From assembly GCF_002160955.1 (NCBI RefSeq), contig NZ_NFLN01000026.1:1-35516 (forward strand): 35,516 nucleotides of DNA, given 5' to 3'. The stretch is from Gemmiger sp. An120. Lineage in GTDB: Bacteria; Bacillota; Clostridia; Oscillospirales; Ruminococcaceae. Both the position numbers and the translations under genes were made by a program. The notes under the pieces are model-generated. The model did no database searches. It worked only from the letters and a program-made list of their open reading frames with translations, and was not told the origin of the DNA. This document shows, piece by piece, positions 8,345 through 23,395 of this stretch (positions are counted from its first letter, which is position 1; each line of letters starts with the position of its first letter).

Positions 8345-8496
8345 TGTTCCACGTGGAACAAGTATGGGCCGGATTTTCGGGTATAAAACAAGCCCCACCC
8401 GAATGTTCCACGTGGAACATCCCGATGGAGCCCGCCTTTTGTTGTTCCACGTGGAACATTTATGAATACCGGCCGTTCAGTGTTCCACGTGGAACA
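8345..8496. promoter_or_regulatory. parS: parS cluster: four perfect 16-bp palindromes
   Basis: TGTTCCACGTGGAACA occurs four times without mismatch: 8345-8360, 8404-8419, 8443-8458 and 8481-8496. Centre spacings are 59, 39 and 38 bases. Bacillus parS has consensus TGTTNCACGTGAAACA; this version is fully symmetric with C at position 5 of both half sites. The cluster lies directly upstream of the parA promoter, 16 kb from the DnaA-box cluster, as expected of an origin-proximal centromere that ParB recognises and where SMC is loaded. Confidence 0.92.
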
Positions 8497-8584
8497 TTTG
8501 CCCGTCCACCAGCGCCAACGCCACCTGCACCACACCGGTAAAGGCCAGCGATAACCAAAACACACCAAACAGAGACCCCAGCAT
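8477..8584 (-). CDS. Possible 35-residue membrane microprotein overlapping parS
   Basis: An ATG at 8584 follows a strong purine-rich site (GGGGAGGGG) and opens a 35-codon frame. It starts MLGSLFGVFWLSLAFTGVV, giving one hydrophobic membrane-spanning segment, and ends QMFHVEH. The last six codons and the stop are read through the fourth parS palindrome. Coding potential rests only on the start signal and hydrophobicity, so it could be chance. If real it is a single-pass membrane peptide between noc and parA. Longer upstream in-frame starts run through a hairpin-rich region and look noncoding. Confidence 0.35.
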   Translation of the reverse strand: MLGSLFGVFWLSLAFTGVVQVALALVDGQMFHVEH

Positions 8585-8644
8585 GCGCAACCCCTCCCCT
8601 GCTGCCATTCTATGCCGTTTCCCCGCTCCCATATTCCATAAAAA

Positions 8645-8712
8645 GTGCGGGACGGAAAATCCGTCCCGCTGTTTCCAGAGGGGTGCGGGGAGAGATGGTA
8701 TCTCTCCCCGCA
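8645..8712 (+). repeat. Two-hairpin intergenic repeat, copy 1
   Basis: Hairpin 1 is GCGGGACGGA (8647-8656) with TCCGTCCCGC (8660-8669). A G-rich linker beginning GTTTCCAGAGGGG follows. Hairpin 2 is TGCGGGGAGAGAT (8684-8696) with ATCTCTCCCCGCA (8700-8712) around a 3-nt loop. The same architecture recurs at 16812-16877, 30827-30890, 30964-31024 and 34709-34771 with different but complementary stems. Not a coding region; function unknown. Confidence 0.7.
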
Positions 8713-8729
8713 TTTTCTGCGCTGCGCAC

Positions 8730-8784
8730 AAAAAATACGAAAAAATATTGCAAGTGGGAGAGGGCCCTGATGGTCCTCTCCCAC
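8730..8784 (-). terminator. Rho-independent terminator of the noc transcript
   Basis: On the minus strand, GGTCCTCTCCCAC-type arms (8754-8766 with 8772-8784, one G-U pair) form a 13-bp stem. It is followed by TTGCAATATTTTTTCG and TATTTTTT (complement of 8730-8753). It lies 57 bases beyond the noc stop. Confidence 0.8.
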
Positions 8785-8841
8785 ACCCTCACCCCTTTCG
8801 GTAAGGAAAGAGTGTGCTGCTATCGCAAGCTGCACCGAGCG

Positions 8842-9666
8842 CTATCTATCTTCGCCCTTCGCAGCGCCGCCCCGGCAGGCCGAGGCCACCGGAATCCGCA
8901 CCCGGTACTCGATGCACTCCTCGTCCTCGGTGCGCTGGCAGAGGGCCGGCACCCCCGCGTCCACCATCAGCCGTACCGCCCGGTTGATAGTATTCACAAA
9001 CAGCCGCACGTCCCGCACCATCACCCGGGGCCGCCGCTTCTCCACCGCCGACAGCAGCGCCTGCACATAGGCGTCCGCCTGCCGGGCGTTCATCCCCTGT
9101 TTCGCCATCTGTTCCAGCGCCGGGCTTCTGCGCTCCGGCTCCAGGCGCAGCACCGCCCGGGCGTGCCGCTCGGTCAGCCGCGCCGCCAGGCAGTACTGCT
9201 GTTGTTCCTCGGTCAGCTGCAAAAGCCGCAGCTTGTTGTTCAGGGTCGGCTGGGCCAGGCCCAGCCGCTTGGCCGCCTGTTCCTGGGTGCAGCCCCACCG
9301 GTCGATTACCTCCCGAATGCCCCGGGCCTGCTCAAAGGGGTTCAGATTCTGCCGCTGAATGTTCTCCAGCAGCCCCAGCGCCGCGGTCTGGTCGTCCTCA
9401 TACTCACAGACAATCGCCGGAACCGTCTCCATCCCGGCCAGTTTGCAGGCCCGCAGCCGCCGCTCGCCCGCAATCAGTTCATACCGGTCTTTTCCCGTCC
9501 GCCGCACCGACACCGGCTGCAGCAGCCCATTCTGTAAAATGCTCAGGCTCAGCCGGGCAATCTCCTGCTCGTCAAACTCCCGCCGGGCCTGATAGGGCGA
9601 CGGCTCGATCCAGTCCACCGGAAGCTGCAGCACCTTGCCGCAGACCTTTGCGCTTTTCCATCCCAT
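8842..9666 (-). CDS. noc: Second ParB-family protein, nucleoid occlusion Noc-like
   Basis: A 274-residue ParB-family DNA-binding protein, separate from parB. The ParB N-terminal domain covers ~12-105 (LQLPVDWIEPSPYQARREF, then GERRLRACK at 67-75), and a helix-turn-helix is at ~126-148 (CTQEQAAKRLGLAQPTLN). In Bacillus the gene after rsmG is noc, whose product binds scattered sites and blocks FtsZ assembly over the nucleoid. The same order here (rsmG, noc, parA, parB) supports that name. The N-terminus is short, and the membrane-binding amphipathic helix known from Bacillus Noc is not obvious. No Noc-type site (ATTTCCCGGGAAAT) was noticed nearby. It could be a second parS-binding ParB instead. 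GGAGGGG precedes the ATG. Confidence 0.8.
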   Translation of the reverse strand: MGWKSAKVCGKVLQLPVDWIEPSPYQARREFDEQEIARLSLSILQNGLLQPVSVRRTGKDRYELIAGERRLRACKLAGMETVPAIVCEYEDDQTAALGLLENIQRQNLNPFEQARGIREVIDRWGCTQEQAAKRLGLAQPTLNNKLRLLQLTEEQQQYCLAARLTERHARAVLRLEPERRSPALEQMAKQGMNARQADAYVQALLSAVEKRRPRVMVRDVRLFVNTINRAVRLMVDAGVPALCQRTEDEECIEYRVRIPVASACRGGAAKGEDR

Positions 9667-9829
9667 GCTGTTTCCCCTCCGTTTCCGGGGGCCTGTCCCC
9701 CCTTTTTCCGGCCGCGGACACCAAAAAACCGGCCCCGCAGCCCGCTTTTGCCTTTCTCCTGGCTTCAGCGTACCACAGAACCGGTTTATTTTCCAGCATT
9801 TTCCATCCCCGCGTTTCGTGCCGGGATGC

Positions 9830-10537
9830 TTATTTCAGCGGGGATTTGGCGATCTTCCCGCCGTTTCGCGGATATGCGGACGGAGTCTGCGATATTTTCT
9901 CACAGATCACCAGCGCCCGCTCGTCCCCGGCAGGCAGCCGCAGGCGGCGCAGCTCCACCGTGCGGCCGCCCAGCTTGCGGATGGCCCCGGCGGCGGCGTC
10001 CAGTTCCTCCTGGGCCGAAGCCCCTTTCAGCGCAATGAACTTTCCGCCCGGCTTCACCAGCGGCAGGCAGAACTCGGCCAGCTGGGGCAGCGCGCTCACC
10101 GCCCGGGCGCAGGCCAGGTCAAACTGCTCCCGCCACTGCTTGCGGGCGGCTTCCTCGGCCCGCTCCTTGACCAGCGCCACGTCGGCAAAGCCCAGCCGCT
10201 CGCAGACCTGGCGCAGAAACTCCACCCGCTTGCCGGTGGGCTCCATCAGGGTCACCGCCAGTTCCGGCTTGTAGATGCGGGCCACCAGCCCCGGGAACCC
10301 CGCGCCGGTACCCACGTCCACCAGGCTGCCGGTCACCTCCGGCTGGCTGGCAAACAGCAGGCTGTCCAGAAAATGCTTGTCCTCGATCCCCTCCGGATCG
10401 GTGATGGCGGTCAGGTTCACATGCTGGTTGTAGTCCACCAGCATCTCGGCGTAGATGTCCAGCTGTTCCAGACAGGCAGGGGTAAGCAGAATATCCCGGG
10501 CGGCACATTTGGCCGCCAGACGTTCCCGGTCGATCAT
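9830..10537 (-). CDS. rsmG: 16S rRNA (guanine527-N7)-methyltransferase RsmG (GidB)
   Basis: A 235-residue SAM-dependent methyltransferase that makes m7G527 in 16S rRNA. The N-terminal helix carries the family signature NLTAITDPEGIEDKHFLDSL (41-60). The SAM-binding glycine motif is VDVGTGAGFPGL (73-84). The region around CARAVSALPQLAEFC and KPGGKFIALKG completes the fold. Length matches the family. AAAGGAG precedes the ATG. It starts 15 bases after the membrane-protein gene, so the two are probably cotranscribed. A short CATCCC/GGGATG hairpin (9804-9828) lies just past the stop but lacks a T-run. In Bacillus rsmG follows mnmE-mnmG next to jag; here it is on the opposite side of dnaA. Confidence 0.97.
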   Translation of the reverse strand: MIDRERLAAKCAARDILLTPACLEQLDIYAEMLVDYNQHVNLTAITDPEGIEDKHFLDSLLFASQPEVTGSLVDVGTGAGFPGLVARIYKPELAVTLMEPTGKRVEFLRQVCERLGFADVALVKERAEEAARKQWREQFDLACARAVSALPQLAEFCLPLVKPGGKFIALKGASAQEELDAAAGAIRKLGGRTVELRRLRLPAGDERALVICEKISQTPSAYPRNGGKIAKSPLK

Positions 10538-10552
10538 AGATAGAAACTCCTT

Positions 10553-11755
10553 TCAGGCGGTCAGCATATACGCCGCCCCGAACAGATTGAAAAGCATGGC
10601 CATTCCGCAAAGGGTCCACGCCCCGCAGCCGGACTGCCAGCGGGGCCGCCGCACCGCAAACCATACCACCGTCAGCGGCAGCAGATCCGCCGTGTACCGG
10701 GCCCCGAACTGCCAGCCGCCCAGCGTCCGGTGCAGGCAGAGCAGAACCAGCATCAGAACCGCCGCGCCCACACAGGCCAGATCAAACAAGCGTTCCCCCC
10801 TGCGGCCGCCGCGCCAACTGCGAACCAGGCACACCAGCCAGAGCAGCAGCCCCGGATTGGCCAGCAGCGGCATGAAACCATTGAAAAGCGGAAATTCCAG
10901 CGCCAGCCCCTCCCCCAGGACGGGCAGACGCAGCAGATTTTTCAGGTTGGACAACAGATACTCCAGATGGAACTGGCCGTTTTCCTCCCGCATGAACTCC
11001 GGCAGATAGGTATGCCCGAATTCCAGAATGCTGCCGAACCGGACAAAGTTGTACCCGGCCATCACCGCGCCGATCAGCCCGGCCGCCAGCACCGGCCCCA
11101 GCAGCGGCCGCAGGCTGCGCCGTTCCCGGCAGGGCCCCAGCAGCAGCCAGATTCCCAGCCCAAACAGGTACAAAATGGTCAGCGGGCGGCAGCCCACCGC
11201 CAGGGCCAGCAGCACCGCGCACAGGGTGTACCGCCGGGCAAAAAACGCCCATCCGGCCCAGACACAGAACATGGCGCAAAGCACCTGCGCCTGAAACCAG
11301 ACCCCGCCGCTGGTGGCCAGCCAGCACAGGTTGCTGCCCAGACTGAACAGCAGCGCATGAAATACGCACCCGACCACCGGCGCGCCCGCCCGCCGCAGAC
11401 ACTGAAACACCCCCGCCGCCGCCGCCATGGCATACAGCGCAATGGTCAGGTTAGCGGGATGCCAGCCCAGCACCAGCAGCCAGGGCAGGGTGAGCACCGC
11501 CGGCACCGGCGGAAAGGATTGGTAATATTTTCCATTTAAGACAGCCAGCTCCAGCCAGGCGTACTTCTCCCCGTCGGCGATGTACAGCCGCCCTTCCAGC
11601 CAGTTTTGGGCCTGCAGGGCGTAGCTGTCGTAATGGTTCGGGGCCAGCAGGTTGCCGCCGGCCAGCGTATGATGCAAAAGGAAAAAGAAACCGAGACAGA
11701 CCAGCAGCCCGGCCAGCGCCTGCCGGTACAGGCGGGGGGAAGACGATTCCAACAT
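10553..11755 (-). CDS. Polytopic membrane protein, possible GT-C glycosyltransferase
   Basis: A 400-residue protein. The ATG at 11755 is chosen because GGAGGGC lies 9 nt upstream; longer starts run through the promoter. About nine hydrophobic segments are visible (e.g. ALAGLLVCLGFFFLLHH near residue 15, WLLVLGWHPANLTIALYAM, ILYLFGLGIWLLLG, LLLWLVCLV). The first periplasmic loop, NHYDSYALQAQNWLEGRLYI, resembles the acidic D-x-Y...A-x-x-x-L-x-G-x-L pattern of GT-C (PMT/ArnT-like) lipid-sugar glycosyltransferases. This points to transfer of a sugar from a polyprenyl carrier, but the assignment is inference from topology and one motif. It overlaps nothing and is followed 15 bases later by rsmG. 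Confidence 0.7.
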   Translation of the reverse strand: MLESSSPRLYRQALAGLLVCLGFFFLLHHTLAGGNLLAPNHYDSYALQAQNWLEGRLYIADGEKYAWLELAVLNGKYYQSFPPVPAVLTLPWLLVLGWHPANLTIALYAMAAAAGVFQCLRRAGAPVVGCVFHALLFSLGSNLCWLATSGGVWFQAQVLCAMFCVWAGWAFFARRYTLCAVLLALAVGCRPLTILYLFGLGIWLLLGPCRERRSLRPLLGPVLAAGLIGAVMAGYNFVRFGSILEFGHTYLPEFMREENGQFHLEYLLSNLKNLLRLPVLGEGLALEFPLFNGFMPLLANPGLLLWLVCLVRSWRGGRRGERLFDLACVGAAVLMLVLLCLHRTLGGWQFGARYTADLLPLTVVWFAVRRPRWQSGCGAWTLCGMAMLFNLFGAAYMLTA

Positions 11756-11779
11756 ACAAAGTGCCCTCCATACGGGGAT

Positions 11780-11788
11780 ATTGTACCA
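11780..11788 (-). promoter_or_regulatory. Extended -10 promoter of the membrane-protein/rsmG operon
   Basis: TGG-TACAAT on the minus strand (hexamer complement at 11780-11785) is an extended -10 element. It lies about 25 bases before the chosen ATG at 11755. No clear -35 is seen. Confidence 0.45.
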
Positions 11789-11838
11789 TATTCCGCCGCT
11801 GTGCGCCATAGCAGCAGGCAGGCTTGTTCTTCGCATAT

Positions 11839-11875
11839 AAAAAACGTCCCCGGAGGGAAACTCCCTCCGGGGACG
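11839..11875 (-). terminator. Rho-independent terminator of the PFOR gene
   Basis: A perfect 13-bp stem pairs CGTCCCCGGAGGG (11845-11857) with CCCTCCGGGGACG (11863-11875), with one further A-T pair. On the minus strand it is followed by six T's (complement of 11839-11844). It lies 31 bases past the stop codon. Confidence 0.92.
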
Positions 11876-11905
11876 CTGGTAGTTTATGCCGTCAGGCAGC
11901 GGGTC

Positions 11906-15445
<3,540 letters not shown>

Positions 15446-15871
15446 TTTTCTTCCTCCATATTCAGATTGACAGCACCCACCCGCCCAACCGGGCGGACCC
15501 GTACCGTGCGCGGCGGATGCGAAGGCTCCGGCGTTCGGCGGCATAAGGTGCGGGGCGCGCGGCTGCCCGGAGACCCCTTTCCCTACCAGAAAACCGGGCC
15601 TCCGGTGGCACCCGCACGCGCCGAACCCCAAGCCGGGAACGCCGGCGCCCCGCAAGGGCCCCGGCGGCGCGTTCGGAACGCTGCCTCTTATGCCCTTATG
15701 ATACCAAAAAGCGGGGCCAAAGTAAAGCGGAATTCTCTTGCAGTTTTTTGCCTGTTTGCCCGCCGCGCCGTCCGGTTCTGCCCCCAACCGGGCGGATTCT
15801 GCGCGGCCTCTTTAACCGCCGCGCCGCCCCGCCGCCGTACAATCGGAATCAGAAAAGGAGGAATCTGCGGT
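15446..15871. promoter_or_regulatory. PFOR promoter with long GC-rich leader; start region of divergent gene
   Basis: On the minus strand, TTTACT (complement of 15721-15726), a 17-nt spacer and TATCAT (15698-15703) with extended TGG form a promoter. This leaves a leader of about 245 nt before PFOR. The leader is very GC-rich, with several possible stems, including CCGCCC-GGTT-GGGCGG near 15480-15496. No known riboswitch was recognised. On the plus strand a TACAAT at 15837-15842 may be the -10 of the next gene. Confidence 0.55.
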
Positions 15872-16633
15872 ATGGTACGAATTTTTGCCCTGCTGCTGGC
15901 CATGGCCCGGGGCGTGGACGAGCCCGCCGACCCGCTGTATATGCTGTCGGAAGAGTTTGAGGGGGCCGTGCGCCCCTGGGCCGATTCGGAACAGCGCACC
16001 TCTTTCTGGACGATGCTGGAGGACGGCTCTCTGGTAACGGTAAGTGTGTACAACACCGAGACCGGCCTCCAGAACAACTCTCTGGAATGCCGCACCGCCG
16101 GCGGCGAGGTTTTTTTTGGGAATGCCTTTGACGACAACCAGGCGATCAGCAACGGCAGCTGGGAATTCATCCGGGCCGGGATGCAGGATTATCTGTTTGA
16201 GGGGGCCTTCACCAGCACCAAAGAACGCTGGCCGCCCTACACCTGGTACAACCAGCTGACCGGCAGCCAGACGGAAGGCACGCTGCGAGAACGCACCATA
16301 CTCACCGGCACCGCCGCCGCCGAATGGCTGCAGGGGGAAACGGCGGAGGAGACCATCCAGCTGGAAGGCCCCATCACCCTGCTGAACCACAGCATCACAT
16401 ACACCACCTACGAGGCGGGGGTGCCCCAGGCCGTGTATACCAACGCCGCCGGCGAAGCGGTGTACAACCGCTACCAGCTGGCCGACGGGCGGACGGTGGC
16501 CAGCGACGATACCCTGCCGGTACTGGTAACGGACGATATGTATAAAGCCGGCTCAAACATCGGCTTTCCCGACCTGGAGTTCGATGAGGACAAGCAGTCC
16601 ACCCCTCAAGGTTCCCTGCAGCCGCTCGGTTGA
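15872..16633 (+). CDS. Hypothetical protein, possibly exported
   Basis: A 253-residue protein that I do not recognise. AAAAGGAGG at 15853-15860 gives a clear start at ATG 15872. A short hydrophobic N-terminus (MVRIFALLLAMA) could be a weak signal sequence. The rest is acidic and soluble, rich in Thr, Glu and aromatic residues (e.g. NGSWEFIRAGMQDYLFEG, WPPYTWYNQLTG), with no visible membrane segment, cysteine cluster or repeat. It is transcribed away from PFOR and alone; downstream is a stem-loop terminator. The strong ribosome site and consistent GC-rich third positions support it being a real gene. Confidence 0.75.
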   Translation: MVRIFALLLAMARGVDEPADPLYMLSEEFEGAVRPWADSEQRTSFWTMLEDGSLVTVSVYNTETGLQNNSLECRTAGGEVFFGNAFDDNQAISNGSWEFIRAGMQDYLFEGAFTSTKERWPPYTWYNQLTGSQTEGTLRERTILTGTAAAEWLQGETAEETIQLEGPITLLNHSITYTTYEAGVPQAVYTNAAGEAVYNRYQLADGRTVASDDTLPVLVTDDMYKAGSNIGFPDLEFDEDKQSTPQGSLQPLG

Positions 16634-16753
16634 TATCCCCCGCCGGGTTTTGGCGCCGGGCCGTTTTTGCCCGCCCCCGTTTTTCAGGCCCCCTGCTTAT
16701 TGCCAATAGAGGGAAAAACGCCCTGCCCACGCCAACCATCCCGTAAACCCAAA

Positions 16754-16795
16754 ACGCGCCCCCCACCGGAAACCCGGCGGGGGACGCGCTGTTTT
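16754..16795. terminator. Stem-loop terminator between the hypothetical gene and gyrA
   Basis: ACGCGCCCCCCACCGG (16754-16769) pairs imperfectly with CCGGCGGGGGACGCGC (16774-16789). On the plus strand GTTTT follows; on the minus strand TTTTGGGTTT follows. It can end the rightward hypothetical gene and possibly the leftward gyrB-gyrA transcript. Confidence 0.6.
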
Positions 16796-16811
16796 ATCTG
16801 TTTATTCCCCT

Positions 16812-16877
16812 GCGGACCGAATTGTTTCGGTCCGCGATTTCCGGGGGGTATGGGGGGATATGTTATATCCCCCCATA
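16812..16877 (+). repeat. Two-hairpin intergenic repeat, copy 2
   Basis: Hairpin 1 pairs GCGGACCGAA (16812-16821) with TTCGGTCCGC (16826-16835). The linker is GATTTCCGGGGGG. Hairpin 2 pairs TATGGGGGGATAT (16849-16861) with ATATCCCCCCATA (16865-16877) around loop GTT. Same family as the copies at 8645, 30827, 30964 and 34709. Confidence 0.75.
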
Positions 16878-16884
16878 TTGGCCA

Positions 16885-16952
16885 TTATTCCTCGCCGTCC
16901 CCCTCATCCTCCGGCTGCTCCTCGGCCTGGGCGTTCTCCTCGGCCTGGATGG
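16885..16952 (-). pseudogene. Displaced duplicate of the gyrA 3' end
   Basis: Bases 16898-16952 are identical over 55 bp to 17134-17188 inside the gyrA 3' end. Read in the matching frame, this copy encodes the same acidic tail ([16 protein letters not shown]), continues DGEE and stops at a TAA (16885-16887). It looks like the original gyrA terminus, now separated from the gene by 181 bp holding a structured repeat unit. Confidence 0.8.
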
Positions 16953-16960
16953 GGGCTGCG

Positions 16961-17124
16961 GCTGCGAGATGAATCGGCCCTCCTGGGAGGGGCGATGAAT
17001 CCGCAGACGCCCCCTTACTCAGCGGACGGGTGTGCAGGCGTGTGGGGGCCCGGCAAGGCCGGGGCGGCCGAAGGCCGTTTATCCCACACCCGGAACAGCC
17101 GGGAGCGGTCGCGGCGCACAGCCT
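16961..17124 (-). repeat. Composite structured repeat unit (copy c), inserted behind gyrA
   Basis: On the minus strand the unit runs from AGGCTGTGCGCC to CTCGCAGC. In order it holds GGGATAAACGGCC, the hairpin CCCCGGCCTTGCCGGGCCCC, a CCGTCCGCTGAGTAAG segment and CTGCGGATTCATCG...CGATTCATCTCGCAG. The same order is found at 25105-25362 and 25383-25589. Here it lies between the two 55-bp copies of the gyrA 3' end. No coding frame is evident. Confidence 0.8.
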
Positions 17125-17126
17125 GC

Positions 17127-19676
<2,550 letters not shown>

Positions 19677-19688
19677 GTTGTTCCTCCC

Positions 19689-21685
<1,997 letters not shown>

Positions 21686-21789
21686 CATACATTTCCCATC
21701 CGCATAGATAAGGCGGGCGGCCCCCCGGCGGAAAGCCCCCTGCCGTATTTGCTGATTGTAGTATTCTTGGTATTTTCTACCGGTCGGAA

Positions 21790-22059
21790 TCACTCATCCC
21801 CGTCGCCGCTGGGCAGCACGCCGCAGCGTTTTTTCAGGGTGGCGCTGGAGATCGGGCTGATGAACACCGCCTCGTCCGGCCAGTCGGCCAGCACAAAACT
21901 CTTGGGCAGGTCGTTGCTCAAACTCACCACCGCGCCCTCGGTTTCCGCCCGGCGCAGAAAATCCCGGGTGTGGCGGGAGAGGGTGGCGGTCTCCATATCG
22001 AAGATCCCGATAATGTCCCGGGTGTGCAGGATAAAGTCCTGCCCCAGATGCAGGTACAC
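21790..22059 (-). CDS. remB: RemB/YaaB-like DUF370 protein
   Basis: An 89-residue DUF370-family protein starting at GTG 22059, with AAAGGAG upstream. Features of the family are the start MYLHLGQDFILHTRDIIGIFD and the central TRDFLRR..GAVVSLSNDLPKSFVL. In Bacillus the same gene (yaaB/remB) sits between recF and gyrB, as here. Its paralogue RemA is a DNA-binding activator of matrix genes, but the role of RemB is poorly known. It starts 19 bases after recF, so it is probably the last gene of the dnaN-yaaA-recF-remB operon. Confidence 0.9.
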   Translation of the reverse strand: MYLHLGQDFILHTRDIIGIFDMETATLSRHTRDFLRRAETEGAVVSLSNDLPKSFVLADWPDEAVFISPISSATLKKRCGVLPSGDGDE

Positions 22060-22078
22060 GGCCTTTCGCTCCTTTCGG

Positions 22079-23167
22079 TCAGGCGCGGGACAGCCGCCCC
22101 GCCTCCATGGTGTAGATGATCCCGTCGGTGCGCAGAAACGCCGCGCTCTCGCAGGCGGTCACAAAGGTCTGTTTGCCCTCCATCCGGGTCAGCAGATAGC
22201 TCTGCCGCCCGGCGTCCAGCTCGCTGAGCACGTCGTCCAGCAGCATCACCGGATGGCGGCCGGTCACCTGCCGGGCCTGTTCCGCCTCGGCCAGCTTCAA
22301 ACTCAGCACCACGCTGCGCTGCTGGCCCTGGCTGCCGAACACCCGGGCGGGCTGCCCGTTCAGCAGCACCTCAAAATCGTCCCGATGGGGCCCCGCCAGG
22401 CAGCAGCCGGCCCGCAGTTCCGCGGCCCGCAGCCGTTCCAGCGCCTGGGCCAAACTCTCCCCCGGCTGGGTGCTGGGGCGGTAGGCCAGGGTCAGCGCCT
22501 CGCTGCCGCCGCTGATTTCCTCATAGCACCGGCAGGCCGGGCCGGACAGGGCGGTCAGATATTCCTGCCGCCGCCGGCCGATCTCCTCCCCCAGGGTCAA
22601 AAGCTGTTCATCAAAGATCTGGCGCATCTCCCCCGCGCCGGCGGTGCGGTTCCAGGCTTTCAGCAGGGCGTTTTTCTGGGTCACCACCCGCAGGTACCGG
22701 CGCATCAGCCCCAGATACCCGGGATACAGCTGGCACAGCGCCGCGTCCAGAAAATTCCGCCGCCCGCTGGGGCTGCCCTTGACCAGGCTCAGATGGCCCG
22801 GCTCAAACACCACCGCGGTAAAGGTGCCGGCAATGGCCCCGGCCCGGCCCATGTCCACCCCGTTCACCCGGGCGGTGCGGCCCGGGCGCCCCGAGCCGGG
22901 CAGGCCCACGGTCAGCTGGATGTGCTGGGGGCGTTCCTCGTCGTCCACGTCGCCTTCCAGCACCGCGAACTCCTTGCCCCGGCCCACCAGTTCCGCGTCC
23001 TTGGCGCCCCGGAAGCTCTTGCCCCCGGTCAGCAGCCAGATGGCCTCCAGCAGGTTGGTTTTTCCCTGGCCGTTGCGGCCGCAGATCACGGTCAGCGCCG
23101 CGCCGGGGGTAAATTCCAGCGGTTCCAGGTTGCGGAAGCCCGCCGCCGAAAAGCCGGTCAGCTTCAT
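22079..23167 (-). CDS. recF: DNA replication and repair protein RecF
   Basis: A 362-residue SMC-like ABC ATPase that helps RecO/RecR load RecA at gaps. Walker A is GRNGQGKT (30-37), the signature motif is [16 protein letters not shown], and Walker B is [16 protein letters not shown]. The start ATG overlaps the yaaA stop (4-nt ATGA overlap at 23164-23167), indicating translational coupling. Length fits the family. Confidence 0.98.
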   Translation of the reverse strand: MKLTGFSAAGFRNLEPLEFTPGAALTVICGRNGQGKTNLLEAIWLLTGGKSFRGAKDAELVGRGKEFAVLEGDVDDEERPQHIQLTVGLPGSGRPGRTARVNGVDMGRAGAIAGTFTAVVFEPGHLSLVKGSPSGRRNFLDAALCQLYPGYLGLMRRYLRVVTQKNALLKAWNRTAGAGEMRQIFDEQLLTLGEEIGRRRQEYLTALSGPACRCYEEISGGSEALTLAYRPSTQPGESLAQALERLRAAELRAGCCLAGPHRDDFEVLLNGQPARVFGSQGQQRSVVLSLKLAEAEQARQVTGRHPVMLLDDVLSELDAGRQSYLLTRMEGKQTFVTACESAAFLRTDGIIYTMEAGRLSRA

Positions 23168-23379
23168 TGGCCGTCCCGCACCAGCACGGCGCGGCCGCCG
23201 GTCTCCACCGTGTCACCGGGGCGGATCTTCTTGCCCCGCATGGTGCATACCTCGCCGTTCACCTTGACCAGGCCTTCCTGCACCATGGCCTTGGCCTCGC
23301 CGCCGGTCTCAGCCAGCCCGGCAAATTTCAGCAGGCTGTCCAGCTTGATAAATTCCGTATGAATCAGAATGCTTTCCAT
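23164..23379 (-). CDS. yaaA: S4-domain RNA-binding protein YaaA
   Basis: A 71-residue protein consisting almost wholly of an S4 RNA-binding domain ([19 protein letters not shown], then [17 protein letters not shown]). The homologue between dnaN and recF in Bacillus is yaaA (rlbA), linked to ribosome biogenesis. It starts 16 bases after dnaN and overlaps the recF start by 4 bases. Confidence 0.95.
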   Translation of the reverse strand: MESILIHTEFIKLDSLLKFAGLAETGGEAKAMVQEGLVKVNGEVCTMRGKKIRPGDTVETGGRAVLVRDGQ

Positions 23380-23395
23380 CTTTGTGCCCCGCCTT

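Noticed and set aside
8345-8496. Four regularly placed repeats as a CRISPR array
   Set aside because: Repeats are 16-bp palindromes with unequal spacers and lie next to parA; they match parS, and no cas genes are present.
15446-15787. N-terminal extension of PFOR by 114 codons
   Set aside because: The extension is Pro/Gly/Arg-rich leader sequence; the ATG at 15445 has GGAGGAAG upstream and aligns with known PFOR starts.
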